Assembly (NCBI RefSeq): GCF_014203645.1
Contig: NZ_JACHJL010000009.1
Location: forward strand, 186,001 to 250,000
Direction: 5' to 3'
DNA length: 64,000 nt
Source of the DNA: Streptomyces zagrosensis
GTDB lineage: Bacteria; Actinomycetota; Actinomycetes; Streptomycetales; Streptomycetaceae
Shown here: in pieces, positions 7,743-15,591 of the stretch
Numbering within the stretch: position 1 is the stretch's first letter
How the letters are laid out: every line of letters starts with the position of its first letter
The notes under the pieces: model-generated
Told to the model about the DNA's origin: nothing
The model's database searches: none
Seen by the model: only the letters and a program-made list of their open reading frames with translations
Made by a program: the position numbers and the translations under genes

Positions 7743-9609
7743 CGCCGCCGCGCCGAAGGGTGCGGGACACGATGGCCTGCCCCCCGGCGTGGCAAGCGAC
7801 GCGGCAGCGGGCGCCGACGAGCCGGGGGAGTGGGATGGGCGCAGCCGGCGCCAGCAGCGGCGCGCGCGCCGCCGGTTGCTTCGGCCGGGTGGGTGGGGCA
7901 GTTGCCCCCGCCCCGGTGGGACGCTCGCCGTCGCCGTCACTTACGGCGTGGCCGGCGCCCTCGCCGTCGCCTCGTGCGGCTGGACGGCGTGGCAGGGGCT
8001 GAGCGCGCCCCGGATGGCGCTCGCGTTCGGGGCGCTGATCGCCGCTGGGGAAGCCATCCGCTGCCGGGAGGCCGCGCCGGCCACCGCGACGCCGAGGGCA
8101 GCGACGCCCGAAGCAGGGGCGCCGCAAGCAGTTGAGCAGGGCACGGCCACGCCGGGCACCTGCTCTCTCCTGGACGCGCCCGGGAGCCGCGGCACGTCGG
8201 AGCAAGACCCGCTGGCCGGCCTCCTAGGCCCCGGCGACTGGACGGCCCCGATGGCCCGAGCCGACTCAACACGCCGCCCACTAGCGGCCGATGGTGGCCC
8301 GAAAGCAGGTGAGTACGCGGTGCTGGGGCGGGAGCGGGAGCCGACTCCGCTGGCCGCTGCGGGGGCGCTCGCGTATGTGTTGCTCGGCATGGTAGCGGGC
8401 GAGCGGGGGGCGTTCGGCGTGGCGCAGACCGTCGCGATCGTCCTCGCCGCAAGCCTGGTCGGTCTGGTGGTGCCCGTCGCGCTCGGCCAACGCCCTGGCG
8501 TCGATCGCCTGGTGCGCCGGGTGCTCACGGTCGGCTTCGCCGTCACCTGCTGCCAACCGCTCTACCACAGTGGCCCGCTGGCCCCGTGGCACATCGAAGG
8601 GCCCCATCGTGTCCCGTACTTGCTGGCCCTTCTCCTTCTCACGGCGCTGTATGACGCGTTGTTGACCGCCACGTTCGCGTGGGCGCGCACCAACGGGTCG
8701 TACGCGCCCTTGCTGCGCGACCAGTTGCGCGCGCTCCTCGGCATGGGGGTCGTGGTGTGTGCGACGGGTGTGGTGATGGCGCTCGCCGTGGACGCTGCCG
8801 GGCTGTGGACGCTGCCGGTCTTCGGCGTGCCGCTGTTGCTCGCACAGGGTGCGTTGCGCCGGGGCGCCGCCGTGCGGGCCACCTATCGGCAGACCGTCGC
8901 CTCGCTGGCCTGTGCCACGGAGATCGCCGGGTATACCCCGCCAGGGCATGCGCGGCGGGTGGCGCTGCTCAGCCAGCAAGTCGGCAGGGAACTCGACCTG
9001 TCCGAGCGCGCGCTGAGTGTCCTCGAATGTGCGGCCCTGATGCATGACATCGGTCAGCTTTCGCTGGTCGATCCGGTTCCGGCCGGGGCCACCGAGCCGC
9101 TTCCGGCCCCTGAGGCGCGTCGGATAGCCCTGCTCGGCGGCGCTGTCGTGCGGCAGACCGGGGTGCCGGCGGAGGTTGCCGTCGTGGTGGAACAGCAGGC
9201 GGCACCGTACCGGGAGCAGCCGCTCACCGCTCGCATCGTTCGGGTGGTCAACGCGTACGTAGACCTCACGGGTGATCTTGGTGCGCAATCCGCTGCGGCA
9301 CCTTGCGACGCGGCACCGCTCCCTTCGACGCGGGGCGTGCACACGGCCCCCAGCGGCGGCGAGGGCGCGCAAGAACCGGTGGACCGCGATGGCGGAGCAG
9401 GCTGGGGCACGGACTGGAATACGGACTGGGATACGGGTGGGGGAGCGGGCTGGAATGCGGGTGGAGGGTCGGCCGCGGGGGCGGACTCGGGGCGGCCGGG
9501 GGGAATGCTGTGGGCGATGAGGCGGTTACAACGAGGGACGGTGCGGGAGTACGACCCGGCGGTGGTGGCGGCGCTGGCGCGGGTGCTCCAACGGGCGCCC
9601 CGCGATTGA
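7735..9609 (+). CDS. membrane HD-domain protein with degenerate HD-GYP motif
   Basis: A 624-residue second member of the pair. Seven or more hydrophobic segments are followed by a domain with MHDIGQ (H437-D438), so the metal-binding HD pair is kept. However, the equivalent of HHExxDGxGYP has become VVEQQAAPYREQ, losing the GYP loop. An Asp-rich, Trp/Gly-rich repeat (TDWNTDWDT) lies near the C-terminus. It overlaps the upstream stop by 8 bases, with GGGGCGAGGAGC as ribosome site. It is probably a non-canonical sensor or partner of the upstream enzyme rather than an efficient c-di-GMP phosphodiesterase. Confidence 0.82.
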   Translation: MADAAAPKGAGHDGLPPGVASDAAAGADEPGEWDGRSRRQQRRARRRLLRPGGWGSCPRPGGTLAVAVTYGVAGALAVASCGWTAWQGLSAPRMALAFGALIAAGEAIRCREAAPATATPRAATPEAGAPQAVEQGTATPGTCSLLDAPGSRGTSEQDPLAGLLGPGDWTAPMARADSTRRPLAADGGPKAGEYAVLGREREPTPLAAAGALAYVLLGMVAGERGAFGVAQTVAIVLAASLVGLVVPVALGQRPGVDRLVRRVLTVGFAVTCCQPLYHSGPLAPWHIEGPHRVPYLLALLLLTALYDALLTATFAWARTNGSYAPLLRDQLRALLGMGVVVCATGVVMALAVDAAGLWTLPVFGVPLLLAQGALRRGAAVRATYRQTVASLACATEIAGYTPPGHARRVALLSQQVGRELDLSERALSVLECAALMHDIGQLSLVDPVPAGATEPLPAPEARRIALLGGAVVRQTGVPAEVAVVVEQQAAPYREQPLTARIVRVVNAYVDLTGDLGAQSAAAPCDAAPLPSTRGVHTAPSGGEGAQEPVDRDGGAGWGTDWNTDWDTGGGAGWNAGGGSAAGADSGRPGGMLWAMRRLQRGTVREYDPAVVAALARVLQRAPRD

Positions 9610-9971
9610 TATCGCAGGGTGAAATTTGCGTTCCGTGCGGTGGATGTCGGAGTGGTGGGAGGGGGCCGAATTGGGTGGTGACTTGGTAACCCTCCGTTCA
9701 GCAGTTCCACGTCTGGCAGGCGGTTGTCAGAACCCATGGGTAATGAGCGAGCCCCAGAATGGGCATGGTTGGATGCGGAGAAAGCTGAGTGAAGGGGTGT
9801 CGGGGCGCTGACCGGCGGCAAGGAGTAGGGGTAGTGCACCCCATCCCCCGACCACATCTCGGGGGCCGGGCTGAGATGTCCGTGAAGATGTGGCAGGTTG
9901 TCGTCAGGGAGGGCGACGCCGCTCGCAAGGGCACTGGCGCGGAATGACGCAGCAATCGGCAGGCGGGAATC
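9610..9971. other. 360-base spacer without a recognisable gene
   Basis: Between the HD pair and the TPR gene I see no coding potential with a ribosome site and no strong terminator. It probably holds the promoter of the TPR gene. Confidence 0.5.
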
Positions 9972-10970
9972 GTGAGGATCTTCGGCAAGGTACGGCACCG
10001 GCCATCCGCTTCCTGGCGGCAGGCCACCGACCGTGCGTTCACGCTCATCGGCGACGGCCGGTACGAGGACGCGGGCGCGCTGCTGACGCGCGCCGTCGAT
10101 CTGGAGCCGTGGCTCTCCGAGTCCTGGTTCAACCTGGCCCTGCTGCATAAGTTCCGGCATGACTGGGAGCAGGCACGGGCCGCCGGGCTGCGCGCCGTCG
10201 CACTGCTCGACCGAGACTCCGGGGCCCCCGACTGGTGGAACGTGGGCATTGCCGCCACCGCGCTCCAGGACTGGCCGCTGGCCCGCCGGGCCTGGCAGGC
10301 GTACGGGCTGAAGCCGCGTGGCGACCAGGCGGTGACCTCCGGGCCCGCCGGCACCCCCGTGGACATGGATCTTGGCAGCGCGGCCGTGCGGCTCTCGCCC
10401 GAGGGCGAGGCCGAGGTCGTGTGGGGTCGCCGCCTCGACCCGGCCCGCATCGAGGTGCTGAGCATTCCGCTGCCGTCCTCGGGGCGGCGCTGGGGCGAGG
10501 TCGTGCTGCACGACGGCGTGCCGCACGGCGAGCGGACCACGGCCGCCGGGCCCTCCTACCCCGTCTTCGACGAGATCGAGCTGTGGGCACCGTCGCCCGT
10601 GCCCACCTGGGTGGTGCTCATCGAGGCGGCCCGCGAGATCGACCGGGACGCGTTGGAGCGGCTGGCGGCGGACGCGGGCTTCGCAGCCGAGGACTGGTCG
10701 TCGTCGGTTCGGCTGCTGTGCCGCTCCTGTTCCGAAAGCCGGATGCCCAGCGACGAGGGCGACGGCGAGCACCTGGACCCGCACGACCACAGCGAACCTG
10801 GCCACCCCGGCCCGCTCGGGCACCGCACGGCGGGCTCCGGATCGCTGTGGATGCCGGAACGGGAGTGCGGCATCGCGGCCCCGGCCGGGCTGGTGCGCGG
10901 CCTGCTGGACGGCTGGGTGGCGGACAGCCCGGATACGCGCGAGTGGCGAGACCTGGAAGAGGTCTGCTGA
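9972..10970 (+). CDS. tetratricopeptide-repeat protein
   Basis: A 332-residue protein. Residues about 15-100 form TPR-like helical pairs (FTLIGDGRYEDAGALLTRAVDLEP, SWFNLALLHKFRHDWEQA). The middle third is a beta-rich conserved region of unknown function, and LLCRSC resembles half of a metal site. It probably serves as a protein-interaction scaffold in the cytoplasm. The start is GTG at 9972. It lies 122 bases before def on the same strand. Similar proteins sit at this place in other Streptomyces chromosomes, but I know no experimental function. Confidence 0.72.
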   Translation: MRIFGKVRHRPSASWRQATDRAFTLIGDGRYEDAGALLTRAVDLEPWLSESWFNLALLHKFRHDWEQARAAGLRAVALLDRDSGAPDWWNVGIAATALQDWPLARRAWQAYGLKPRGDQAVTSGPAGTPVDMDLGSAAVRLSPEGEAEVVWGRRLDPARIEVLSIPLPSSGRRWGEVVLHDGVPHGERTTAAGPSYPVFDEIELWAPSPVPTWVVLIEAAREIDRDALERLAADAGFAAEDWSSSVRLLCRSCSESRMPSDEGDGEHLDPHDHSEPGHPGPLGHRTAGSGSLWMPERECGIAAPAGLVRGLLDGWVADSPDTREWRDLEEVC

Positions 10971-11092
10971 GGGTTTGCCGGGGGCGCCGGGGCGGCGCTG
11001 CTGCCGCCGTATCGCGGACCGGGGCGGTTGCTGTTGCCCGTACCCTGTAGGGCGGGACGAAGCAGAGATTCCAGGAAGGCTTACGGCGGACC

Positions 11093-11749
11093 ATGGCGCA
11101 GCAAGAGACCGACCAGCAGGTGAACGAGGAGTCCTCACTGCCGGAGGCGGAGGACGGGTTCGTCATCGACACCCAGGACTGTGAGGAGCGCGAGCAGGCT
11201 CACCGCGAGCGCGGCACGGCCCGTCCCATCACCGTCGTGGGCAACCCGGTGCTGCACAAGGAGTGTCAGGACGTCACCGTGTTCGACGACGAGCTGGCTG
11301 CGCTCATCGATGACATGTTCGCCAGCCAGCGGGCGGCTGAGGGTGTGGGCCTGGCCGCCAACCAGATCGGTGTGGACCGCAAGGTCTTCGTCTACGACTG
11401 CCTGGACGACGAGGGGGCCCGCCATGTCGGCGCGATCTGCAACCCGGTCCTGATCGACCTGCCCGCCGAGCGCCGCAACCTGGACGACTCCAACGAGGGC
11501 TGCCTGTCGGTGCCCACCGCCTACGCGTCGATGCCCCGCCCGGACTATGCCGAGGTGCGCGGCCAGGACGCCCAGGGCAAGCCGATCAAGGTCAAGGGCA
11601 CGGGCTACTTCGCACGTTGCCTCCAGCACGAGACGGACCACCTGCACGGCTACCTGTACATCGACCGCCTCTCCTCGCGCGACCGCAAAGACGCCCTGCG
11701 CCAGATGGAGGAGGGCACCCCGCGCTACGAGACGGTGCCCAACGACTGA
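11093..11749 (+). CDS. def: peptide deformylase
   Basis: A 218-residue enzyme with all three deformylase motifs: GVGLAANQIG, EGCLSVP and QHETDHLHG (HExxH-type metal site). It removes the formyl group from nascent proteins. An N-terminal acidic extension of about 45 residues precedes the catalytic core. The ATG at 11093 follows AGGAAGG. Streptomyces usually encode several deformylases, so this may not be the only copy. Confidence 0.95.
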   Translation: MAQQETDQQVNEESSLPEAEDGFVIDTQDCEEREQAHRERGTARPITVVGNPVLHKECQDVTVFDDELAALIDDMFASQRAAEGVGLAANQIGVDRKVFVYDCLDDEGARHVGAICNPVLIDLPAERRNLDDSNEGCLSVPTAYASMPRPDYAEVRGQDAQGKPIKVKGTGYFARCLQHETDHLHGYLYIDRLSSRDRKDALRQMEEGTPRYETVPND

Positions 11750-11863
11750 GCCGTACGGTCACGGCTTCCCCGGGCCGCTCCAGGCCGCGCGCTTGCGAGG
11801 CGGCCGGGGCGGCCCGCTCGGTTCGGCCCCCCATTCCGCACGGAGCTCCTGGGGAGGCCGGCG

Positions 11864-12313
11864 CTAGGCCCGCACTCGCGCCCCGAGCCGGAACCAGATG
11901 GCCTTGCCTGGGCCCGGCCCATGCCGGCACACGCCCCACTCGGCGGCGCACTCGCTGATGAGGAAGAGCCCGCGCCCGTGCTCATCGTCCCCGCCGCGGC
12001 GATACGGGCGGGAGACGGTGGGGCCGCCGGGTGCGTCATCGCAGACCAGCACGCGGAAAGAGCCCGCGGGTGTCCAGTCCGCGTAGAGGGTCACGGGGGC
12101 GGAACACCCGGAAAGCAAACAGGCGTTGACGGCGTTGGTGACCGCCTCCGAGGTCAACAGCAGGGCGTCGTCCGTGAGTTCCGTACGATGCGCTGACGTC
12201 AGCGCGGTGCGTACGGCCTCCCTGGCGGTACGGACCCAGCCGGGGTCCGGCGGAAACACGAGGGAGAAGTCGGGGTGCGGCGCGGCTTCCGTCGCAGCGG
12301 TGGTGGGGCACAT
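11864..12313 (-). CDS. ATP-binding anti-sigma-type regulator (HATPase_c_2)
   Basis: A 149-residue RsbW/SpoIIAB-like protein with an N box (SEAVTNAVNA), a G1 box (CDDAPGG) and a G2 box (GRGLFLI). These bind ATP in serine kinase/anti-sigma proteins. The ATG at 12313 follows AAGGAG. It is divergent from an XRE-DUF5753 regulator and a DUF397 gene. This arrangement occurs many times in Streptomyces genomes (abaA and whiJ loci) and affects antibiotic production and sporulation. Its partner sigma or anti-anti-sigma factor is not evident here. Confidence 0.88.
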   Translation of the reverse strand: MCPTTAATEAAPHPDFSLVFPPDPGWVRTAREAVRTALTSAHRTELTDDALLLTSEAVTNAVNACLLSGCSAPVTLYADWTPAGSFRVLVCDDAPGGPTVSRPYRRGGDDEHGRGLFLISECAAEWGVCRHGPGPGKAIWFRLGARVRA

Positions 12314-12542
12314 GGCGTGACTCCTTCGGCACCTGAGCCCGTACGTGCGCGTGGGCGCCGACGCGCGGCCAACTGGGCGTGGCTGCGGCGTACTTCCGGC
12401 TTGCGTCGCCGTGCGAGCGGTTCGTCTTCGACGGTAGAGAGCTTTGTTTCTGCTTAGCAACTCGATCGGTGGAATTGCCCCCAACGAGTGGCACGCAACT
12501 CCCCGCGCACGGCAGACTGCTGGCCATCGCAAGGAGGCCGTC

Positions 12543-13433
12543 ATGGGGCTACGAACCAATCCGACACAACGACAGCGCCGATTGGGCATTGAGCTGCGAA
12601 AGCTCAGAGAAGCGCGGGGCTTGACGCTGGCGCAAGCTGCTAGCTTCGCTGGCCTTGGCGCACCACATCTGGGGCATATCGAAGCGGCTCGTACGGCCAT
12701 TCCCGAGGTTAAGCTGCGGGCTCTGGCGGATGGCTGTGGTTGCAAGAACGAAGCTCTGGTCAACGCTTTGGTTGCCATGAGCAACGCCACGGGCAAGGGG
12801 TGGTGGTCGCGGTACAAAGAAACACTCGCGGCAGGTGCCCTCGACCTCGCCGAGTTGGAGTCGTCTGCTGTCGGTTGCAAGACGTTCCAATGGATCTATG
12901 TTCCTGGTCTGTTGCAGACGCCCGACTACACACGAGCCTTGCTGAAGGGTGGATCGCCCGACGCGTCACTACAGGTGGTGGAGGCATCCGTTGCTTTCCG
13001 TCTGCACCGGCAGCGGATCATCACAGACGAACCCGTTGTACCCCTCCACGCAGTTATCCATGAAGCGGCGCTGCACATGCAGTTCGTCGGGGCCGAGGTC
13101 ATGCGGAAGCAGATCGAGCACCTCGTGGGGATGGCACGACTCCCACACGTGCGCATCCAGATTCTGCCGTTCACAGCGCGCGACTATCCAGCCCGCTTCG
13201 GCACGCCGTTCGTTGTGTTCGAGTCAGTCATGAGCGAGCTGAATACCGTATACGTCGAGCATCCGGTCTCATCGCCGTTCGTCAACGAACCCTCTCAGCT
13301 CGCCGAGTTCTCAGATGCTTTCGATCGCTTGAGTGGTGTGTCACTGCCCCCGATTGACCTCCTACTCGAACCCGAGTTCCATATGCGGAAGGACTCTCTT
13401 GGTCTTATCCAGCACCTGCTGTACGCCTTGTGA
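12543..13433 (+). CDS. XRE-family regulator with DUF5753 domain (WhiJ-like)
   Basis: A 296-residue protein. Residues about 14-70 form a helix-turn-helix of the XRE type (LRKLREARGLTLAQAASFAGLGAPHLGHIEAART). The C-terminal two thirds (ESSAVGCKTFQWIYVPGLLQTPDYTRA, then MRKQIEHLV and LPHVRIQILPF) is DUF5753. Such regulators pair with a small DUF397 protein, whose gene starts 10 bases downstream. The ATG at 12543 has a strong AAGGAGG at 12530-12536. It is likely a repressor relieved through its DUF397 partner. Confidence 0.93.
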   Translation: MGLRTNPTQRQRRLGIELRKLREARGLTLAQAASFAGLGAPHLGHIEAARTAIPEVKLRALADGCGCKNEALVNALVAMSNATGKGWWSRYKETLAAGALDLAELESSAVGCKTFQWIYVPGLLQTPDYTRALLKGGSPDASLQVVEASVAFRLHRQRIITDEPVVPLHAVIHEAALHMQFVGAEVMRKQIEHLVGMARLPHVRIQILPFTARDYPARFGTPFVVFESVMSELNTVYVEHPVSSPFVNEPSQLAEFSDAFDRLSGVSLPPIDLLLEPEFHMRKDSLGLIQHLLYAL

Positions 13434-13443
13434 AAGGGACGAG

Positions 13444-13626
13444 ATGTCGGAACTTCGATGGCAGAAGTCGAGCTACAGCGGTGGCGGCACGAGCGGGGAG
13501 TGCGTCGAGGTAGCCCCCGGCCCCGATGGGCTCCTGCACATACGTGAGAGTGATGCGCCGGATGTGACCCTGGTGGTGTCCGGGGTCGTGTGGGGGGCTT
13601 TTCTGCGGGGGATCAAGGCAGGTTGA
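13444..13626 (+). CDS. DUF397 domain small protein
   Basis: A complete 60-residue DUF397 protein: WQKSSYSGGGTSGECVEVA, a central DGLLHIRESDAP and a C-terminal WGAFLRGIKAG, the usual layout. The family includes BldB-associated and WhiJ-associated partners. The start at 13444 follows AAGGGACGAG. It is co-directional with, and 10 bases after, the XRE-DUF5753 gene, so the two are surely one operon. Confidence 0.93.
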   Translation: MSELRWQKSSYSGGGTSGECVEVAPGPDGLLHIRESDAPDVTLVVSGVVWGAFLRGIKAG

Positions 13627-13634
13627 GCCGTCCG

Positions 13635-14183
13635 TCAGCGAGGGCGGCGGAACCACTGGCTTGTGGTGCGTTGCGACAGCAGGACCACCGTGACGATGGC
13701 GGCGATCGCGGCCGGGCCGGTGTGGTACTCCCGCATCGCGCTCAGGCTCGCGGCGATGGCGATCGACGTGAAGACGATCGCGGTCACCTTTGTGCCGTGG
13801 CCCCCCTTGCCGAACCGGAACGCGCAGATCGCTCCCGCGTACCAGAAGAGACCGATGCTGAACACCGCGCCCGCAGTGCGCGCGCCGTCGTGGGCACCCG
13901 CGAGGATGGAGACAAGGACGAAGAACCCGGCGCCTACGAAGAGCAGCACTTGCGCGGCGCGGACGATGCCTGGCATCTGCTGCGGGAGGTAGCCGCCCTG
14001 GCCCGGTGGTATCCCGGGGTAGTGGAGCGGGTGCACGTGCGGCTGAGTCCCGTACTGCGGAGCGTAGTAGCCCTGGGCGGGCCCCGCTCCGAAGTGGGGT
14101 GTGTGGCCTTCGGGCGAGGCGGCTCCGGGGCTGGAGGGTGAGGTCGGGCCGTAGGCGGGGTGTTCGGGTCCGGGCATGCGCAC
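13635..14183 (-). CDS. small membrane protein with Pro/Gly-rich N-terminus
   Basis: A 182-residue protein of unknown function. The first 65 residues are rich in Pro, Gly, Tyr and His (repeats such as PHFGAGPAQGYYAPQYGTQPH) and look cytoplasmic and disordered. They are followed by four hydrophobic segments (about residues 76-95, 103-120, 131-148, 154-168). The start is GTG at 14183 or ATG at 14177. It lies tail to tail with the DUF397 gene, only 8 bases apart. This domain layout is common in actinobacterial DUF4190-like proteins, but I cannot assign a family. Confidence 0.7.
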   Translation of the reverse strand: MRMPGPEHPAYGPTSPSSPGAASPEGHTPHFGAGPAQGYYAPQYGTQPHVHPLHYPGIPPGQGGYLPQQMPGIVRAAQVLLFVGAGFFVLVSILAGAHDGARTAGAVFSIGLFWYAGAICAFRFGKGGHGTKVTAIVFTSIAIAASLSAMREYHTGPAAIAAIVTVVLLSQRTTSQWFRRPR

Positions 14184-14364
14184 ACGCTAGCGGGGGCTTG
14201 TCGAGCCCCGGCGGGCTTTGGGGTGATGTGTCCCGCGTAGGCCGTGGCAGGTCCGTGCCAGCGAAGAAAGGGACAGGTGAAACACGGCGCACGGCCAGGT
14301 GGATGACGACCCCAAGAACCAGTGGAGCAAGGGCGATTGGAGCACGGCGCGAGGGACAGCCGGA

Positions 14365-14418
14365 GCGAGACACAAAGGCGGGCGGACCCGGCCACCTGGC
14401 CAGGCCCGCCCGTCTCGC
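14365..14418 (-). terminator. nested hairpin downstream of nrdB
   Basis: An outer stem of GCGAGAC with GTCTCGC encloses an inner stem of GGCGGGC with GCCCGCC, about 55 bases past the nrdB stop. There is no long T-run, which is normal for Streptomyces terminators. Confidence 0.6.
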
Positions 14419-14472
14419 AAGACGGCAGACGGCTACTTCGTAGCGGCGCGCGTCCCGTGTGTCAGGGAGCGA

Positions 14473-15591
14473 TCAGAACTCGTCGTCGAAGGAGACTGAG
14501 CCCTCCACCGCGACCTGGTACGCCGATGGCCGCCGCTCGAAGAAGTTCGTCAACTCCTGGACGTTTTGCAACTCCATGAAGGAGAACGGGTTCTCCGAGC
14601 CGTACCGGGCCGGCAGGCCGAGGCGGCGTAGGCGCTGGTCGGCGACGCACTCCAGGTAGGCGCGCATCGACTCGGTGTTCATGCCGTGCAGCCCGTCACC
14701 GCACAGGTCGCGGGCGAACTGCAACTCGGCCTCCACGGCCTCTTCCAGCATCGCGGTGACCTCCCGGCCCATCTCCTCGTCGAAGAGGTCGGGCTCCTCC
14801 GCGCGGACCGTGTCCACCACCGAGAACGCGAAGTCCATGTGCATGGACTCATCGCGGAACACCCAGTTGGTGCCGGTGGCCAGGCCGTGCAGGAGGCCGC
14901 GCGAGCGGAACCAGTACACGTAGGCGAACGCCCCGTAGAAGAAGAGGCCCTCGATGCAGGCTGCGAAGCAGATCAGGTTGAGCAGGAAGCGGCGGCGGTC
15001 CGCCCTGGACTCCAATCGGTCCAGCTTCTCCACCTCGTTGATCCACCGGAAGCAGAACTGCGCCTTCTCGCGGATGGAGGGGATGCTCTCGACGGCGTCG
15101 AAGGCCGCGGTGCGGTCCTCCGGGTCGGGGAGGTAGGTGTCGAGCAGCGTCAAATAGAACTGGACGTGCACGGCCTCTTCGAACAACTGCCGGGACAGAT
15201 ACAGCCTGGCCTCGGGCGAGTTGATGTGCTTGTAGAGGGTCAGGACCAGGTTGTTCGCCACGATGGAGTCGCCCGTGGCGAAGAACGCGACCAGCCGGCC
15301 GATCAGGTGCTGCTCGCCAGGCGAGAGCTTGGCCAGGTCGGTGACGTCGGAGTGGAGGTCCACCTCCTCCACGGTCCAGGTGTTCTTGATCGCGTCGCGG
15401 TAGCGGTCGTAGAAGCCCGGGTAGCGCATCGGGCGCAGGGTCAGTTCGAAGCCCGGGTCGAGCAGGTTCTTCGTCTTCGCCGCGGCCTTGGCCGAACTGC
15501 CGGCGGCGGTCGTGGCCTTGGCGGGGGTCGTGGCCTTGGCCTCCGTCGTGTTCGTGGTGGCCGGGGTCTGGGCCGGGCTGGTCACTGGCAT
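14473..15591 (-). CDS. nrdB: class Ia ribonucleotide reductase, small (radical-generating) subunit
   Basis: A 372-residue R2 protein that carries the di-iron/tyrosyl radical. Iron-ligand motifs are visible (RQLFEEAVHVQFY and WVFRDESMHMDFAF), and the C-terminus ends SVSFDDEF, the acidic tail that docks into the large subunit. The first 40 residues are an Ala/Thr/Lys-rich leader. Its ATG overlaps the nrdA stop by 10 bases, so translation is coupled. In S. coelicolor a third gene, nrdS, follows nrdB; here the next gene is an unrelated membrane protein and nrdS is not present downstream. Confidence 0.95.
   Translation of the reverse strand: MPVTSPAQTPATTNTTEAKATTPAKATTAAGSSAKAAAKTKNLLDPGFELTLRPMRYPGFYDRYRDAIKNTWTVEEVDLHSDVTDLAKLSPGEQHLIGRLVAFFATGDSIVANNLVLTLYKHINSPEARLYLSRQLFEEAVHVQFYLTLLDTYLPDPEDRTAAFDAVESIPSIREKAQFCFRWINEVEKLDRLESRADRRRFLLNLICFAACIEGLFFYGAFAYVYWFRSRGLLHGLATGTNWVFRDESMHMDFAFSVVDTVRAEEPDLFDEEMGREVTAMLEEAVEAELQFARDLCGDGLHGMNTESMRAYLECVADQRLRRLGLPARYGSENPFSFMELQNVQELTNFFERRPSAYQVAVEGSVSFDDEF

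Noticed and set aside
12314..12880. N-terminal extension of the anti-sigma gene
   Set aside because: It runs antisense through the XRE-DUF5753 coding sequence; ATG at 12313 has its own AAGGAG.
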